Shown here: in pieces, positions 49,297 through 60,235 of the stretch
Layout of the letters: each line of letters opens with the position of its first letter
How positions within the stretch are numbered: position 1 is the stretch's first letter
Assembly: GCA_902591185.1 (NCBI GenBank)
Contig: CACIZU010000001.1
Span: 112,580 to 176,579, forward strand
Direction of reading: 5' to 3'
Source of the DNA: an uncultured Pelagibacteraceae bacterium
GTDB lineage: Bacteria; Pseudomonadota; Alphaproteobacteria; Pelagibacterales; Pelagibacteraceae
DNA length: 64,000 bases
The notes under the pieces: model-generated
What the model saw: only the letters and a program-made list of their open reading frames with translations
Told to the model about the DNA's origin: nothing
Database searches by the model: none
Position numbers and translations under genes: made by a program

Positions 49297-51449
49297 TTTT
49301 TCCTACCTTTTTGTGCTCTTGTGCCCGGTAGACCCATAGTTGATCTGCCTTTTGGATAAATTTTATTATTTGTACTATATTTTTTTACTTTAGGGTTTAA
49401 AGTAATTTCTAATTCAGAAGCTTCTAGTTTTCTTATTTCGTCTCTAATTTTAGCTGCTTCCTCAAATTCAAGATTAGTAGCAGCCTCTTTCATTCTTTTG
49501 TTGAGTACTTTTAGGTGTTTTTTAAGATTACCGCCAATATTTTCATTAGTTCCAACTTTTACATAATCTTTTTCATAAACACTTTCTAATATGTCTCCAA
49601 TTTCTTTTTTAATAGTCTTTGCATCAATTTTGTTTTTTTTGTTATAGGCAACTTGAATAGTTCGTCTTCTATCTGTTTCTTTGATTGCGTTTTTAATACT
49701 TTTTGTTTCTTTATCAGCATAAAGAACAACCTTTCCATCTAGATTTCTGGCCGCTCTTCCAATTGTTTGGATTAAAGAAGTTTCAGATCTTAAAAAACCT
49801 TCTTTGTCAGCATCTAAAATCCCAACTAATGCACATTCGGGTATATCAAGTCCTTCTCTTAATAGGTTAATACCAACCAATACATCAAATACACCAAGTC
49901 TTAGATCTCTCATGATCTCAATTCGTTCTAAGGTGTCTATATCTGAGTGCATGTATCTAACTTTAATACCATTTTCATGAAGGTATTCTGTTAAATCTTC
50001 TGCCATTTTTTTAGTTAAAGTGGTAACAAGTACTCTGTAATTTTTATCAATTACATTTTTACATTCATGCATTAAATCATCTACTTGATTTTTAGCTGGT
50101 CTTATTTCAACTGGAGGGTCAATTAAACCAGTTGGTCTAATAACTTGTTCTACAAATTTATTTTTTGTTTGTTTTAATTCCCAAGGTCCGGGTGTTGCTG
50201 ATACAAAAACTGTTTGGGTTCTCATGGCATCCCATTCTTCAAATTTAAGTGGTCGGTTATCCATACAAGAAGGTAATCTAAAACCATACTCAGCAAGATT
50301 ACTTTTTCTGGATCTATCACCTTTATACATCCCGTTTAATTGAGGAACTGTTACGTGACATTCATCAACAAAAATAAGAGTATTATCTGGAAAATATTCA
50401 AATAGAGTAGGTGGTGGTTCTCCAGGTTTTCTACCAGATAAAAATCTTGAATAGTTCTCAATTCCAGAGCAAGAACCTGTGGCCTCAATCATTTCCAAAT
50501 CAAATTTAGTTCTTTCTTCTAATCTTTGTGCTTCAAGTAATTTATTTTGCTCTTTAAATTTTTTTAAAGTAACTTCTAATTCTCTTTTAATTTTAATTAT
50601 TGCTTGTTCGATTGTAGGTTTTGGTGTGATGTAGTGACTATTTGCATAAACTTTGATTACATTAAGTTCATTAGCCAAATCACCAGTTAGTGGATCAAAC
50701 TCTTCTATTTTTTCTAATTTATCTCCAAATAAACTCAACCTCCAAGCACGATCCTCTAAGTGTGAAGGAAAAATTTCAAGATATTCTCCTCTAGCTCTAA
50801 AGGTTCCTCTATAAAAATTTTGATCATTTCTTTTGTATTGAAGTGCTACTAAAGATTTTATTAATTCTTCTCTATTATAATCGTAACCAGTTTTTAAACT
50901 TAAGGTCATTTTGCTATAAGCTTCAACTGAACCTAGTCCATAAATACAAGAAACACTGGATACAATAACTACATCGTCTCTTTCTAATAATGATCTTGTT
51001 GCTGAGTGACGCATCCGGTCAATTTGTTCGTTAATTGATGCCTCTTTTTCAATATAAGTGTCTGAGCGTGGAACATAAGCTTCCGGAGTGTAATAATCAT
51101 AGTAAGATACAAAATATTCGACAGCATTGTCTGGGAAAAAAGATTTCATTTCACCATATAGCTGTGCTGCTAAAGTTTTATTAGGTGCAAGAATTAAAGC
51201 TGGTCTGTTAGTTTTTTCGATAACCTTAGCCATTGTAAAAGTTTTACCAGATCCAGTAACACCAAGTAAAACTTGACTAAGTTGATCCTTGTTTGCACCA
51301 TTAACTAATTGTTTAATTGCTTGAGGTTGGTCGCCCGCAGGTTTAAAATCAGTTTTCATTTGAAATTTTTTTCCACCCTCAAGTTTTGGGCTAATCTCAG
51401 GGTTTTTATTTTGAATTTCAGTAATTAAATCTTGATATGTATTCTGCAT
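49278..51449 (-). CDS. uvrB: UvrABC system protein B
   Basis: [83 protein letters not shown]. Confidence 0.98.
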   Translation of the reverse strand: MQNTYQDLITEIQNKNPEISPKLEGGKKFQMKTDFKPAGDQPQAIKQLVNGANKDQLSQVLLGVTGSGKTFTMAKVIEKTNRPALILAPNKTLAAQLYGEMKSFFPDNAVEYFVSYYDYYTPEAYVPRSDTYIEKEASINEQIDRMRHSATRSLLERDDVVIVSSVSCIYGLGSVEAYSKMTLSLKTGYDYNREELIKSLVALQYKRNDQNFYRGTFRARGEYLEIFPSHLEDRAWRLSLFGDKLEKIEEFDPLTGDLANELNVIKVYANSHYITPKPTIEQAIIKIKRELEVTLKKFKEQNKLLEAQRLEERTKFDLEMIEATGSCSGIENYSRFLSGRKPGEPPPTLFEYFPDNTLIFVDECHVTVPQLNGMYKGDRSRKSNLAEYGFRLPSCMDNRPLKFEEWDAMRTQTVFVSATPGPWELKQTKNKFVEQVIRPTGLIDPPVEIRPAKNQVDDLMHECKNVIDKNYRVLVTTLTKKMAEDLTEYLHENGIKVRYMHSDIDTLERIEIMRDLRLGVFDVLVGINLLREGLDIPECALVGILDADKEGFLRSETSLIQTIGRAARNLDGKVVLYADKETKSIKNAIKETDRRRTIQVAYNKKNKIDAKTIKKEIGDILESVYEKDYVKVGTNENIGGNLKKHLKVLNKRMKEAATNLEFEEAAKIRDEIRKLEASELEITLNPKVKKYSTNNKIYPKGRSTMGLPGTRAQKGRKKWKQIK

Positions 51450-51484
51450 TATTTATAAAACTAGTAGATTAATTTTATATTTCA

Positions 51485-52672
51485 ATGAGCATAATATCAG
51501 ACAGTTTAAAAAGAATTAAACCATCTCCAACAATTGCTGTTACTCAAAAAGCTAGAGAATTAAGAGCTGCTGGCAAGGATGTAATAGGATTAGGTGCTGG
51601 TGAACCAGATTTTGATACTCCCAGCAATATTAAAAACGCAGCGATAAAAGCTATTAGAAGCGGTGATACAAAATATACTGCTGTTGATGGAACTCCAGCC
51701 TTAAAAAATGCAATAATAAAAAAATTTAAAAAAGAAAATAATTTAAAATATTCTGCAGAAGAAATAACGGTTGGAACTGGTGGTAAACAAGTTCTTTATA
51801 ATGCTTTTATGGCAACCTTGAATAGGGGTGATGAGGTAATTATTCCAGCACCTTTTTGGGTTTCTTATCCGGATATGGTTTTGTTAGCAGGAGGTAAACC
51901 AAAAATTGTAAAATGTAGTGAGGCTGAGAATTTTAAAATAACTCCAAATAAATTAAGAAAAGCTATTTCTAAAAAAACAAAATGGTTAATACTAAATTCG
52001 CCTTCAAACCCTACAGGTGCAAGCTATACTAAAGCTGAGATAATTAAGCTTTCTAAAGTATTAGCTAAGCACAAAAGAATTCATGTTTTAAGTGATGATA
52101 TTTATGAACATATTACTTATGATAAATCTAAATATTTTACTACTGCTCAAATTTCTAATCTGAAAAATAGAACTCTTACTATGAATGGTGTTAGCAAATC
52201 TTATGCCATGACAGGATGGAGAATAGGTTATGCAGGAGGTCCCAAAGAAATTATTAAAGCAATTCGTAAAGTTCAATCACAATCAACATCAAATCCTTCT
52301 TCCGTAAGTCAGGCTGCAGCAGTTGAGGCTCTAAATGGAACTCAGAAATTCATAAAAACAAGATCTAAAGAATTTAAAAAAAGGAGAAATTTTGTAGTTA
52401 GTAGCTTAAACAAAATTAAAGGTATAAACTGTTTAACGCCCAATGGAGCTTTTTATGTTTTTCCTAGTTGCAAAAATTTATTAGGAAAAAAGACTAAGCT
52501 AAAAACAGATTCTGAGTTTGTTGAAAAACTACTAGAAAAAGCAAATGTAGCTGTCGTGCAAGGATCTGCATTTGGTTTGCCTGGTCATTTTAGAATTTCT
52601 TATGCTACATCGATGAAAAAATTAAAAGTAGCAATGGTGAGAATAAAATCTTTCTGTGAAAACTTGAACTAA
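51485..52672 (+). CDS. aatA: Aspartate/aromatic aminotransferase (class I PLP)
   Basis: IGLGAGEPDFDTP, NSPSNPTGASY, SDDIYEHITYD, NGVSKSYAMTGWRIGY. Confidence 0.93.
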   Translation: MSIISDSLKRIKPSPTIAVTQKARELRAAGKDVIGLGAGEPDFDTPSNIKNAAIKAIRSGDTKYTAVDGTPALKNAIIKKFKKENNLKYSAEEITVGTGGKQVLYNAFMATLNRGDEVIIPAPFWVSYPDMVLLAGGKPKIVKCSEAENFKITPNKLRKAISKKTKWLILNSPSNPTGASYTKAEIIKLSKVLAKHKRIHVLSDDIYEHITYDKSKYFTTAQISNLKNRTLTMNGVSKSYAMTGWRIGYAGGPKEIIKAIRKVQSQSTSNPSSVSQAAAVEALNGTQKFIKTRSKEFKKRRNFVVSSLNKIKGINCLTPNGAFYVFPSCKNLLGKKTKLKTDSEFVEKLLEKANVAVVQGSAFGLPGHFRISYATSMKKLKVAMVRIKSFCENLN

Positions 52673-53619
52673 TTTTTAGAGGATAAATATTTTTCTGCTT
52701 CAAGTGCAGACATGCACCCCATTCCGGCAGCAGTAACAGCCTGTCTGAATATTTTATCCTTTACATCTCCAGCAGCAAAAACTCCTGGTATGTTTGTTTC
52801 AGTTGAGTCTGGTTTAGTTATCAAATAGCCTTCTTTATCCATATTTAATTGATCTTTGAATAATTGTGTTGCAGGATCGTGACCAATAGCAATAAAAATA
52901 CCATCAATCTTTAATTCTTCAATATTATTGGTTTTTACATTTCTAATTTTTAGCCCTTTTACATTTTTAGGTTTTTCATCACCAATTACTTCTTCAACAA
53001 CACTATCCCAAATAATTTCAATTTTTTTATTTTCCATTAATTTTTTTTGAAGTAATTTTTCCGCTCTTAATTCATCTCTTCTATGAATTAATTGTACTTT
53101 TGACGCAAATTTTGTAAGAAAAATTGCTTCTTCAACCGCAGCATTTCCTCCACCCACAACTGCTACCGTTTTTTCTTTAAAGAAAAATCCATCACATGTT
53201 GCACAAGCTGAAACTCCAAATCCTCTAAACTTTTGTTCAGAATCAATATTTAACCATCTTGCCTGAGCTCCAGTTGAAATTATAATTGAGTCTGCTGTAT
53301 ATTTTTGACCACCATCTCCAACCACCTCAAATGGTTTAGATTTTAAATTTACTGAAGCAATATGATCTTCAATCATTTCTGTTCCAACAGCTTTTGCTTG
53401 CTCTTTCATCTGCTCCATTAGCCAAGGTCCTTGAATTACTTCAGCAAAACCAGGAAAATTTTCAACATCAGTAGTAGTAGTTAGTTGTCCACCAGGTTCT
53501 ATTCCATGAACTAAAATAGGTTTTAGCATTGCTCTTGCGGCATAAACAGCAGCAGTGTACCCAGCGGGACCGGACCCAATTATTAACACTTTTGTGTGTT
53601 TAGTTGGATTTTGACTCAT
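52669..53619 (-). CDS. trxB: Thioredoxin reductase
   Basis: VLIIGSGPAGYTAAVYAARA, SACATCDGFFFK redox Cys pair, FAAGDVKDKIFRQAVTAAGMGCMSALEAEKYL. Confidence 0.97.
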   Translation of the reverse strand: MSQNPTKHTKVLIIGSGPAGYTAAVYAARAMLKPILVHGIEPGGQLTTTTDVENFPGFAEVIQGPWLMEQMKEQAKAVGTEMIEDHIASVNLKSKPFEVVGDGGQKYTADSIIISTGAQARWLNIDSEQKFRGFGVSACATCDGFFFKEKTVAVVGGGNAAVEEAIFLTKFASKVQLIHRRDELRAEKLLQKKLMENKKIEIIWDSVVEEVIGDEKPKNVKGLKIRNVKTNNIEELKIDGIFIAIGHDPATQLFKDQLNMDKEGYLITKPDSTETNIPGVFAAGDVKDKIFRQAVTAAGMGCMSALEAEKYLSSKN

Positions 53620-53640
53620 ATCAAAGCTATATAATGATTA

Positions 53641-54585
53641 ATGTCTAAATTGAAAGGTCTTTTATTAACGGAGGGGATGCATGGTATGATAAGCCAAGTT
53701 GAAGGTTTAGCTAAAGCTTTAAATATTGATTTTGTACACCACACAGTTGAACTAAATAATTTTTGGAAGATGATCCCACCTAAGCTGACACCAATTTCAC
53801 AAAGTGTTTATACAAAAATTGATAATAATTATTTTGATGTGATAATTTCATGTGGTCGTAAAAGTATTGTTCCGTCAATTCATTTAAAAAATTCATCGAA
53901 TAAAAAAGTATTTAATATTCATATTCAAGATCCAAAAGTAGATTTAAGTCATTTTGATTTTATTGTGGCTCCAGAACATGATGCAATAGAAGGGCAAAAT
54001 GTTATTAGTACAAAGGGTGCAATTCATTATCTTACAGAGAATGAAATTAGTGAAAATAGGGATTATTTAAATTCATTTATTAAAAAAGATGAAAGAAAAA
54101 TTTGGGCTTTAATTATCGGTGGTCCAACAAAGTATTATGATTATTCAACAAAGAATATGAAACATATTTTCACGATGTTATATAAATTGTTGAAAAAACA
54201 TGATTTTCAACTCGTTGTAATTCCATCAATGAGAACACCTATAAACACAATTCATTATGCCAAAGAATATTTTGGAGATAATCACACAGTTATAATGGAC
54301 GTTGATAAAAAGGCTTATTTATCAGCTCTAGCAATTGCTGAAAATATAATAATTACTTGCGACTCAAGTTCTATGATATCTGAAGCAGCTTTAACTGGAA
54401 AACCAATTTATATAGCTAACATTTTACCTAAAAAAAATGACAAAAGATTTCAACGATTTAGGAATTTATTTAGAGAATTAAATATTACTAGAAATTTAGG
54501 TGAAGAGGTAGAAAGTTGGAACTATCAAAAACTTGATGAAACGAATAGAGTAGCAAATATTATCAAACAAAAAATTAATTCTTAA
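53641..54585 (+). CDS. ELM1-family (mitochondrial fission ELM1-like, GT-B-like) protein
   Basis: MHGMISQVEGLAKAL, ISCGRKSIVPSI, HIQDPKVDLSHFDFIVAPEHD, IIGGPTKYY, ITCDSSSMISEAALTGKPIYI. Confidence 0.88.
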   Translation: MSKLKGLLLTEGMHGMISQVEGLAKALNIDFVHHTVELNNFWKMIPPKLTPISQSVYTKIDNNYFDVIISCGRKSIVPSIHLKNSSNKKVFNIHIQDPKVDLSHFDFIVAPEHDAIEGQNVISTKGAIHYLTENEISENRDYLNSFIKKDERKIWALIIGGPTKYYDYSTKNMKHIFTMLYKLLKKHDFQLVVIPSMRTPINTIHYAKEYFGDNHTVIMDVDKKAYLSALAIAENIIITCDSSSMISEAALTGKPIYIANILPKKNDKRFQRFRNLFRELNITRNLGEEVESWNYQKLDETNRVANIIKQKINS

Positions 54586-55247
54586 TGTCATTTTTAAATT
54601 CAATTCAAACTCAATCAAAAAAACATGAAATTCCCTTTGACCATTGGGAATATCATAATGCACTTACAGATGGAGCAATAGAAGAAATAGTTAAAGCTGA
54701 TATACCAGATGTCAGCAAACATAATCTTAATTATGATGGAACTAGAGCAATTGATGGTGGAGCCGCTGAATTTAGAGAAGGAATAGCCTCAGGGGGCGAA
54801 GCAATTAAATTTAGATGTTTTGTAACAAATGAAAACGAAAAAAAATTTCCAAACTTAGTAAAATTTATTAACGAACTTCAATCCAAAGAAGTTCACCAAA
54901 CCATTTCAAAAATGATCAATAAAGATTTGTCAAATTCATATGTTCGAGTTGAAGTTATTTGTGATCGAGAAGGTTTTTGGTTAAAGCCTCATTGTGATAT
55001 TAAAGAAAAACTAATGTCAGGCTTAATATTTGTTAATAATGCCAATGAATCTGAGGATCTAGGTACAGATTTTTATAATGATAAATTAGAAAAAGTAAAA
55101 ACAGTTCCTTATAAAAATAACTATGGATACATGTTTACTAGTGGACCTAACACTTGGCATGGTATGGAAAAAAAGAAAATAGTTAAAGAGAGACGTTGCA
55201 TTCAAGTAAATTATGTTACCTTTGAAACAGACTGGAAAGTTTTGTAA
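54585..55247 (+). CDS. 2-oxoglutarate/Fe(II)-dependent oxygenase-like protein
   Basis: FWLKPHCDIKEKLMSGLIFVNN (HxD), TWHGMEKKKIVKERRCIQVNYV (distal His and Arg). Confidence 0.78.
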   Translation: MSFLNSIQTQSKKHEIPFDHWEYHNALTDGAIEEIVKADIPDVSKHNLNYDGTRAIDGGAAEFREGIASGGEAIKFRCFVTNENEKKFPNLVKFINELQSKEVHQTISKMINKDLSNSYVRVEVICDREGFWLKPHCDIKEKLMSGLIFVNNANESEDLGTDFYNDKLEKVKTVPYKNNYGYMFTSGPNTWHGMEKKKIVKERRCIQVNYVTFETDWKVL

Positions 55248-58200
55248 TTAAATATATTGAAGTGAAGTAACTTCTAATTTTTTAGTTTTAAGAGATTTGA
55301 TTGCTTCCAAACATACTTGAGCAGTTGACATATTAGTACAATAGGGAACTTTATTTTTAAGTGCCGCTCTTCTAATGGCGATCGCATCACTAATTCTATG
55401 CTCTCTGTTTCCACCGCCCGTATTAATAACGAGTGCAATTTTTTTAGAGTCCAAGACATCAACTATATGCGGGGATCCGGTACTTACTTTATTAATAATT
55501 CTACATTTCATTCCATGTTTTTGAATATATTCAGCAGTTCCTCTAGTTGCACATAAAGAGAAATTTAATTTAAGCAGTTGTTTTGCTAAATCAATTCCTT
55601 CATCTTTATGAGAGTCTTTTAAAGAAATGAAAGCAAGCCCTTGTTTTGGTAAAGAGTTTGCTGCAGCAATTTGACTTTTAGCAAATGCCATCCCAAAGTT
55701 TTTATCAAACCCCATAACTTCACCGGTTGACTTCATTTCGGGACCTAAAAGCAAATCACTATTAGGGAATTTATTAAAAGGAAATACCGCTTCTTTAACA
55801 GCGTACATGCCTTTAGATTTATCTTTTAAATTAAACTTAGATAATTTCTCACCAGCCATCACCCTAGAAGCAATTTTAGCAAGAGGGAGACCTTTTGCTT
55901 TTGATACAAATGGTACAGTTCTACTTGCTCTCGGGTTTACTTCGATCACATAAATTTCATCTTTTTTTATTGCAAATTGAATGTTCATGAAGCCTTTAAC
56001 TTTCAAAGCTAAAGCTAACTTTTTAGTCTGATTTTCTATTTCTTTAATTAAGAATGGTTTAATTGATACAGGAGGTAAACTACAGGCAGAGTCACCCGAA
56101 TGAATTCCAGCTTCTTCAATATGCTGCATTATACCAGCAACATGAACTTGTTTCCCATCAGATATTGCATCAACGTCAACTTCCATTGCATGATCGATAA
56201 ATTTATCGATTAGAATTGGGTTTTCTTCAGCAGCTTTAAATGCCTCTTCAACAAAATTTTTAAGTTGACTTTTTTTGTGAACAATTTCCATTGCTCTTCC
56301 ACCTAAGACATAAGAGGGTCTAACCATTAATGGCAATCCAATTTTTTCAGCTATTTTGATTGCTTGTTTGTATGTTTTGGCAATACCACTTTCAGCTTGT
56401 TTTAATTTTAATTTATTAAGAAGATTTCTAAATCGATCTCTGTCCTCTGCTAAATCAATTGATGTGTATTGAGTTCCTAAAATTGGAAGTTTGTTGTCAT
56501 GTAAAAATTTAGCAAGTTTAATTGGAGTTTGACCACCGAATTGAGCAATAACACCAACAAGGTTTCCTTTTTCTTTTTCTTTTTTAATTATATTAAATAC
56601 GTATTCTTCTTTTAGAGGCTCAAAATATAATCGATCACTAGTATCATAATCAGTCGAAACTGTTTCAGGGTTACAGTTCACCATAATAGTTTCAAAACCA
56701 GCATCTTTTAGTGAAAAACTTGCCTGACAACAGCAATAGTCAAACTCTATTCCTTGTCCTATTCTGTTAGGACCACCTCCTAGAATAATGATCTTTTTCT
56801 TTGTAGATGGCTCTGCTTCGCATTCTGAATTAATTGAAAAATTACGCTGATATGTTGAATACATATAAGGAGTAAAAGATTTAAATTCAGCAGCACAGGT
56901 ATCAACCTTTTTAAATACGGGCGATATTTTAAGCGCCGTTCTTTTTCGTCTTACAGCATCTTCAGAGTTGTTAGTTAGTTCTGATAGTTTTTTATCAGAA
57001 AAACCAATCGATTTTATTCGGTTAAACTCGTTGAAATCTTTAGGTAAACCTTTATTTTTAATCTTTGTTTCGTTATCTACAATTTCTTTGATTTGCTCTA
57101 AAAACCATGGATCGATTTTAGATAAAGCAAAAATTCTTTTTAAATTGATTTTTTTTCTTATCGCTTCAGCAACAAGTAAAATTTTATTTGGAATATTTTC
57201 TTTAAGTTTTTTTTCAATTTGTTTTTTATTTAGATCAAATATTCTATCTAATCCTGAAAATCCAGTTTCAAGGGAAACCAATGCTTTTTGAAGAGATTCT
57301 TTAAAGTTTCTTCCAATTGCCATAGCTTCACCTACTGATTTCATTGATGTCCCTAATATTGCTGGTGAAGTTGAAAATTTTTCAAATGTAAATCTTGGAA
57401 TTTTAGTTACTACATAATCAATACTTGGTTCAAATGAAGCGGGTGTTACTTTTGTAATTTCATTTTTTAATTCGTCTAAGGTGTAACCAACGGCAAGTTT
57501 TGCAGCAACTTTTGCAATTGGAAAACCTGTTGCTTTTGAAGCAAGAGCTGATGATCTTGATACCCTTGGATTCATTTCAATTACAACCATTCGTCCGTTT
57601 TTAGGATTAATTGCAAATTGAACATTTGATCCACCTGTCTCAACTCCAATTTTTCTCAAACATGCAATGGAAGCATTTCTCATTACTTGGTATTCTTTAT
57701 CAGTTAAGGTAAGAGCAGGAGCAATTGTTACCGAGTCTCCAGTATGTATTCCCATTGGATCAACATTTTCAATTGAACAGATGATAATACAGTTATCTTT
57801 CTTGTCTCTTATAACTTCCATTTCAAATTCTTTCCAACCTTCTAAGCATTCTTCAACTAATACCTGGTTAACAGGGGATTCGTGTAATCCGTTTTTAATG
57901 ATTTTTAAAAAATCTTTTTTATTTTTAGCTATTCCTCCTCCAAGACCCCCAAGTGTAAAAGCAGGTCTAATGATTGCGGGTAATCCAATTTTTTTTAAAA
58001 CTTTTGATGCTTGATTAATATTGTTGATGATTTCAGATTTAGGTAAATCTAAACCGATATCAATCATGTTTTTTCTAAATTTTTTTCTATCCTCTGCATT
58101 AGAAATAGCTTTAGAATTTGCACCAATAAGTTCTATTTTATATTTTTTTAGAATTCCCTTTCTCTCAGCTTCCATTGCAAGGTTAAGAGCAGTTTGACCA

Positions 58201-58472
58201 CCCATTGTTGGAAGAATTGCATCTGGTTTTTCTTTTTTAAGAATTTTCTCTAAAACCTCTAAAGTAATAGGTTCAATATAAGTTTTGTCCGCAACATCAG
58301 GATCAGTCATAATTGTTGCTGGATTTGAGTTAATTAAAACTACTTTATAACCCTCATCTCTTAACGCTTTACAAGCTTGAGTTCCTGAGTAATCAAATTC
58401 ACAAGCTTGGCCAATAATAATTGGACCAGCACCAACAACTAATATTTTTTTAAGATCTTTTCTTTTTGGCAT
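55248..58472 (-). CDS. carB: Carbamoyl-phosphate synthase large subunit
   Basis: [37 protein letters not shown], duplicated ATP-grasp domains, MGS-like C-terminus. Confidence 0.98.
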   Translation of the reverse strand: MPKRKDLKKILVVGAGPIIIGQACEFDYSGTQACKALRDEGYKVVLINSNPATIMTDPDVADKTYIEPITLEVLEKILKKEKPDAILPTMGGQTALNLAMEAERKGILKKYKIELIGANSKAISNAEDRKKFRKNMIDIGLDLPKSEIINNINQASKVLKKIGLPAIIRPAFTLGGLGGGIAKNKKDFLKIIKNGLHESPVNQVLVEECLEGWKEFEMEVIRDKKDNCIIICSIENVDPMGIHTGDSVTIAPALTLTDKEYQVMRNASIACLRKIGVETGGSNVQFAINPKNGRMVVIEMNPRVSRSSALASKATGFPIAKVAAKLAVGYTLDELKNEITKVTPASFEPSIDYVVTKIPRFTFEKFSTSPAILGTSMKSVGEAMAIGRNFKESLQKALVSLETGFSGLDRIFDLNKKQIEKKLKENIPNKILLVAEAIRKKINLKRIFALSKIDPWFLEQIKEIVDNETKIKNKGLPKDFNEFNRIKSIGFSDKKLSELTNNSEDAVRRKRTALKISPVFKKVDTCAAEFKSFTPYMYSTYQRNFSINSECEAEPSTKKKIIILGGGPNRIGQGIEFDYCCCQASFSLKDAGFETIMVNCNPETVSTDYDTSDRLYFEPLKEEYVFNIIKKEKEKGNLVGVIAQFGGQTPIKLAKFLHDNKLPILGTQYTSIDLAEDRDRFRNLLNKLKLKQAESGIAKTYKQAIKIAEKIGLPLMVRPSYVLGGRAMEIVHKKSQLKNFVEEAFKAAEENPILIDKFIDHAMEVDVDAISDGKQVHVAGIMQHIEEAGIHSGDSACSLPPVSIKPFLIKEIENQTKKLALALKVKGFMNIQFAIKKDEIYVIEVNPRASRTVPFVSKAKGLPLAKIASRVMAGEKLSKFNLKDKSKGMYAVKEAVFPFNKFPNSDLLLGPEMKSTGEVMGFDKNFGMAFAKSQIAAANSLPKQGLAFISLKDSHKDEGIDLAKQLLKLNFSLCATRGTAEYIQKHGMKCRIINKVSTGSPHIVDVLDSKKIALVINTGGGNREHRISDAIAIRRAALKNKVPYCTNMSTAQVCLEAIKSLKTKKLEVTSLQYI

Positions 58473-59646
58473 TTTTTTTCATGTTGTTAATAAATTCTTG
58501 AAACAAATAAACACTATCTTGTGGTCCAGGATTAGACTCCGGATGATATTGAACAGAAAACACAGGTTTATTTTTTAGTCTGATACCTTCAATGCAATTA
58601 TCAAAAAGTGATTTATGAGTTACTTCAATATTTTTTGGTAAACTTTCTCTTACAATTTCAAAACCATGGTTTTGACTAGTAATTTCAACATTATCGTGAA
58701 CCAAATTCTTAACAGGATGATTTGCACCTCTGTGACCTAGTTTCATTTTTTTTGTCTTAGCACCCAAAGTTAGTGCAAGTATTTGATGACCTAAGCAAAT
58801 ACCAAATATAGGTAGATTTTTTTTAATAAGATTTTTAATTATGTTAATTGCATATTTTCCTGTTGCAGCAGGATCTCCAGGTCCATTAGATAGAAACACA
58901 CCATTTGGCTTTAGAGCTAAAATTTTTTCTGCGGATGTTTTGCACGAAACAACTGTAACTTTACAATTAAAGTCAGAAAAATATCTTAAAATATTTTTCT
59001 TTATCCCATAATCAATTGCAACTACATGAAAAGAACTTTTGGTATTCTTTTTATAACCTGTTTCTTTCTTCCATGTTTTAAGTCCTTTCCAAATATAATT
59101 TTTTGAAGTAGTTACTTTTTCTGCAAGATCAAGATTTTTTAATCCGCCCCATTTTATTGTGGAGTTAGTTAGTCTACTGATATTAAATTTACCAGTTTTT
59201 TTATAAGAAATAGTCCCTTTAGGAGCACCCTTGTCTCTGATAAAGTTAGTTAAACTTCTAGTATCTAATCCAGTAATTCCAACTATTTTATTTTTTTTAA
59301 GCCAAGCATTAAGATGAAGAAAAGATCTATAATTTGATGGTGAAGTTATTTCTGAATTAAAAATTACTCCTTTAGTCCAAATATTATCAGATTCGTAATC
59401 TTCTTTGTTGGTCCCAACATTTCCAATATGAGGGAAAGTAAAGTTTATAATTTGTCCTGCGTAAGACGGATCTGATATAATTTCTTGGTAACCAGTTAAT
59501 GAAGTGTTAAAGCAAACTTCTCCAGTTGTTTCTCCCTGATAACCAATCCCAATACCTTTAAAAACCCTTTTGTTTTCAAGAATTAAAACGCCTGTATCAA
59601 TTTGTGATTTTTTTTTTGAGTTAGTTTTTTTTGCTTTTTTGATCAA
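58450..59646 (-). CDS. carA: Carbamoyl-phosphate synthase small subunit
   Basis: [61 protein letters not shown]. Confidence 0.97.
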   Translation of the reverse strand: MIKKAKKTNSKKKSQIDTGVLILENKRVFKGIGIGYQGETTGEVCFNTSLTGYQEIISDPSYAGQIINFTFPHIGNVGTNKEDYESDNIWTKGVIFNSEITSPSNYRSFLHLNAWLKKNKIVGITGLDTRSLTNFIRDKGAPKGTISYKKTGKFNISRLTNSTIKWGGLKNLDLAEKVTTSKNYIWKGLKTWKKETGYKKNTKSSFHVVAIDYGIKKNILRYFSDFNCKVTVVSCKTSAEKILALKPNGVFLSNGPGDPAATGKYAINIIKNLIKKNLPIFGICLGHQILALTLGAKTKKMKLGHRGANHPVKNLVHDNVEITSQNHGFEIVRESLPKNIEVTHKSLFDNCIEGIRLKNKPVFSVQYHPESNPGPQDSVYLFQEFINNMKKNAKKKRS

Positions 59647-59710
59647 TTACAACTCATAAGTTAAAGGTTAATACAATAATTGCTTTATTATCGCAACAGA
59701 GATGTATTAT

Positions 59711-59732
59711 AAAATTGTAAAAAAACAATTTT
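59711..59732 (+). other. Hairpin AAAATTGT-A6-ACAATTTT in carA/yqeY divergent region
   Basis: 8-bp complementary arms followed by TTC; possible 5'UTR hairpin/weak terminator. Confidence 0.25.
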
Positions 59733-59773
59733 TCTTTTGAAGAATTTTTTCTTTGCAGTAGATTAAAAAAATT

Positions 59774-60235
59774 ATGTCTCTAAAAGAAACTATCGAAACT
59801 GAATACAAAAATGCTTTAAAATCTAAAGATAAAACTAAAATATCAACCTATAGGTTAATATTATCTTCAATAAAAGATTTGGATATTGTTAACAGATCTG
59901 GTCCTAACAAAAAGGATACTGATGATGAGGATATTAAAAAGCTTTTAAAAAAAATGGTCAAGCAAAGAACCGAATCGATAGATATTTACAAAAAAAACAA
60001 CAGAGCAGATCTATTGGAGATTGAGCAAAATGAATACGATATTTTAACAGGATTTTTACCAAAACAACTTGGCGAAGAAGAAACCAAGAAAATATGTTTA
60101 GATGTAATTTCAAAACTTGGAGCAAGTTCAATTAAAGATATGGGTAAAGTAATGGGTGAATTAAAAAAGCAGCATGCTGATGAAATTGATTTTGCAAAAG
60201 CAGGTCCTCTAATTAAGGAATTATTAAACAGTTGA
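59774..60235 (+). CDS. GatB/YqeY-domain protein
   Basis: KSKDKTKISTYRLILSSIKD, DDEDIKKLLKKMVKQRTESIDIYKKNNRADLLEIEQNEYDILTGFLPKQL, MGKVMGELKK. Confidence 0.94.
   Translation: MSLKETIETEYKNALKSKDKTKISTYRLILSSIKDLDIVNRSGPNKKDTDDEDIKKLLKKMVKQRTESIDIYKKNNRADLLEIEQNEYDILTGFLPKQLGEEETKKICLDVISKLGASSIKDMGKVMGELKKQHADEIDFAKAGPLIKELLNS

Noticed and set aside
57667-58014. Plus-strand ORFs 56968-57291 and 57667-58014 antisense to carB
   Set aside because: Shadow frames opposite a highly conserved ATP-grasp enzyme.
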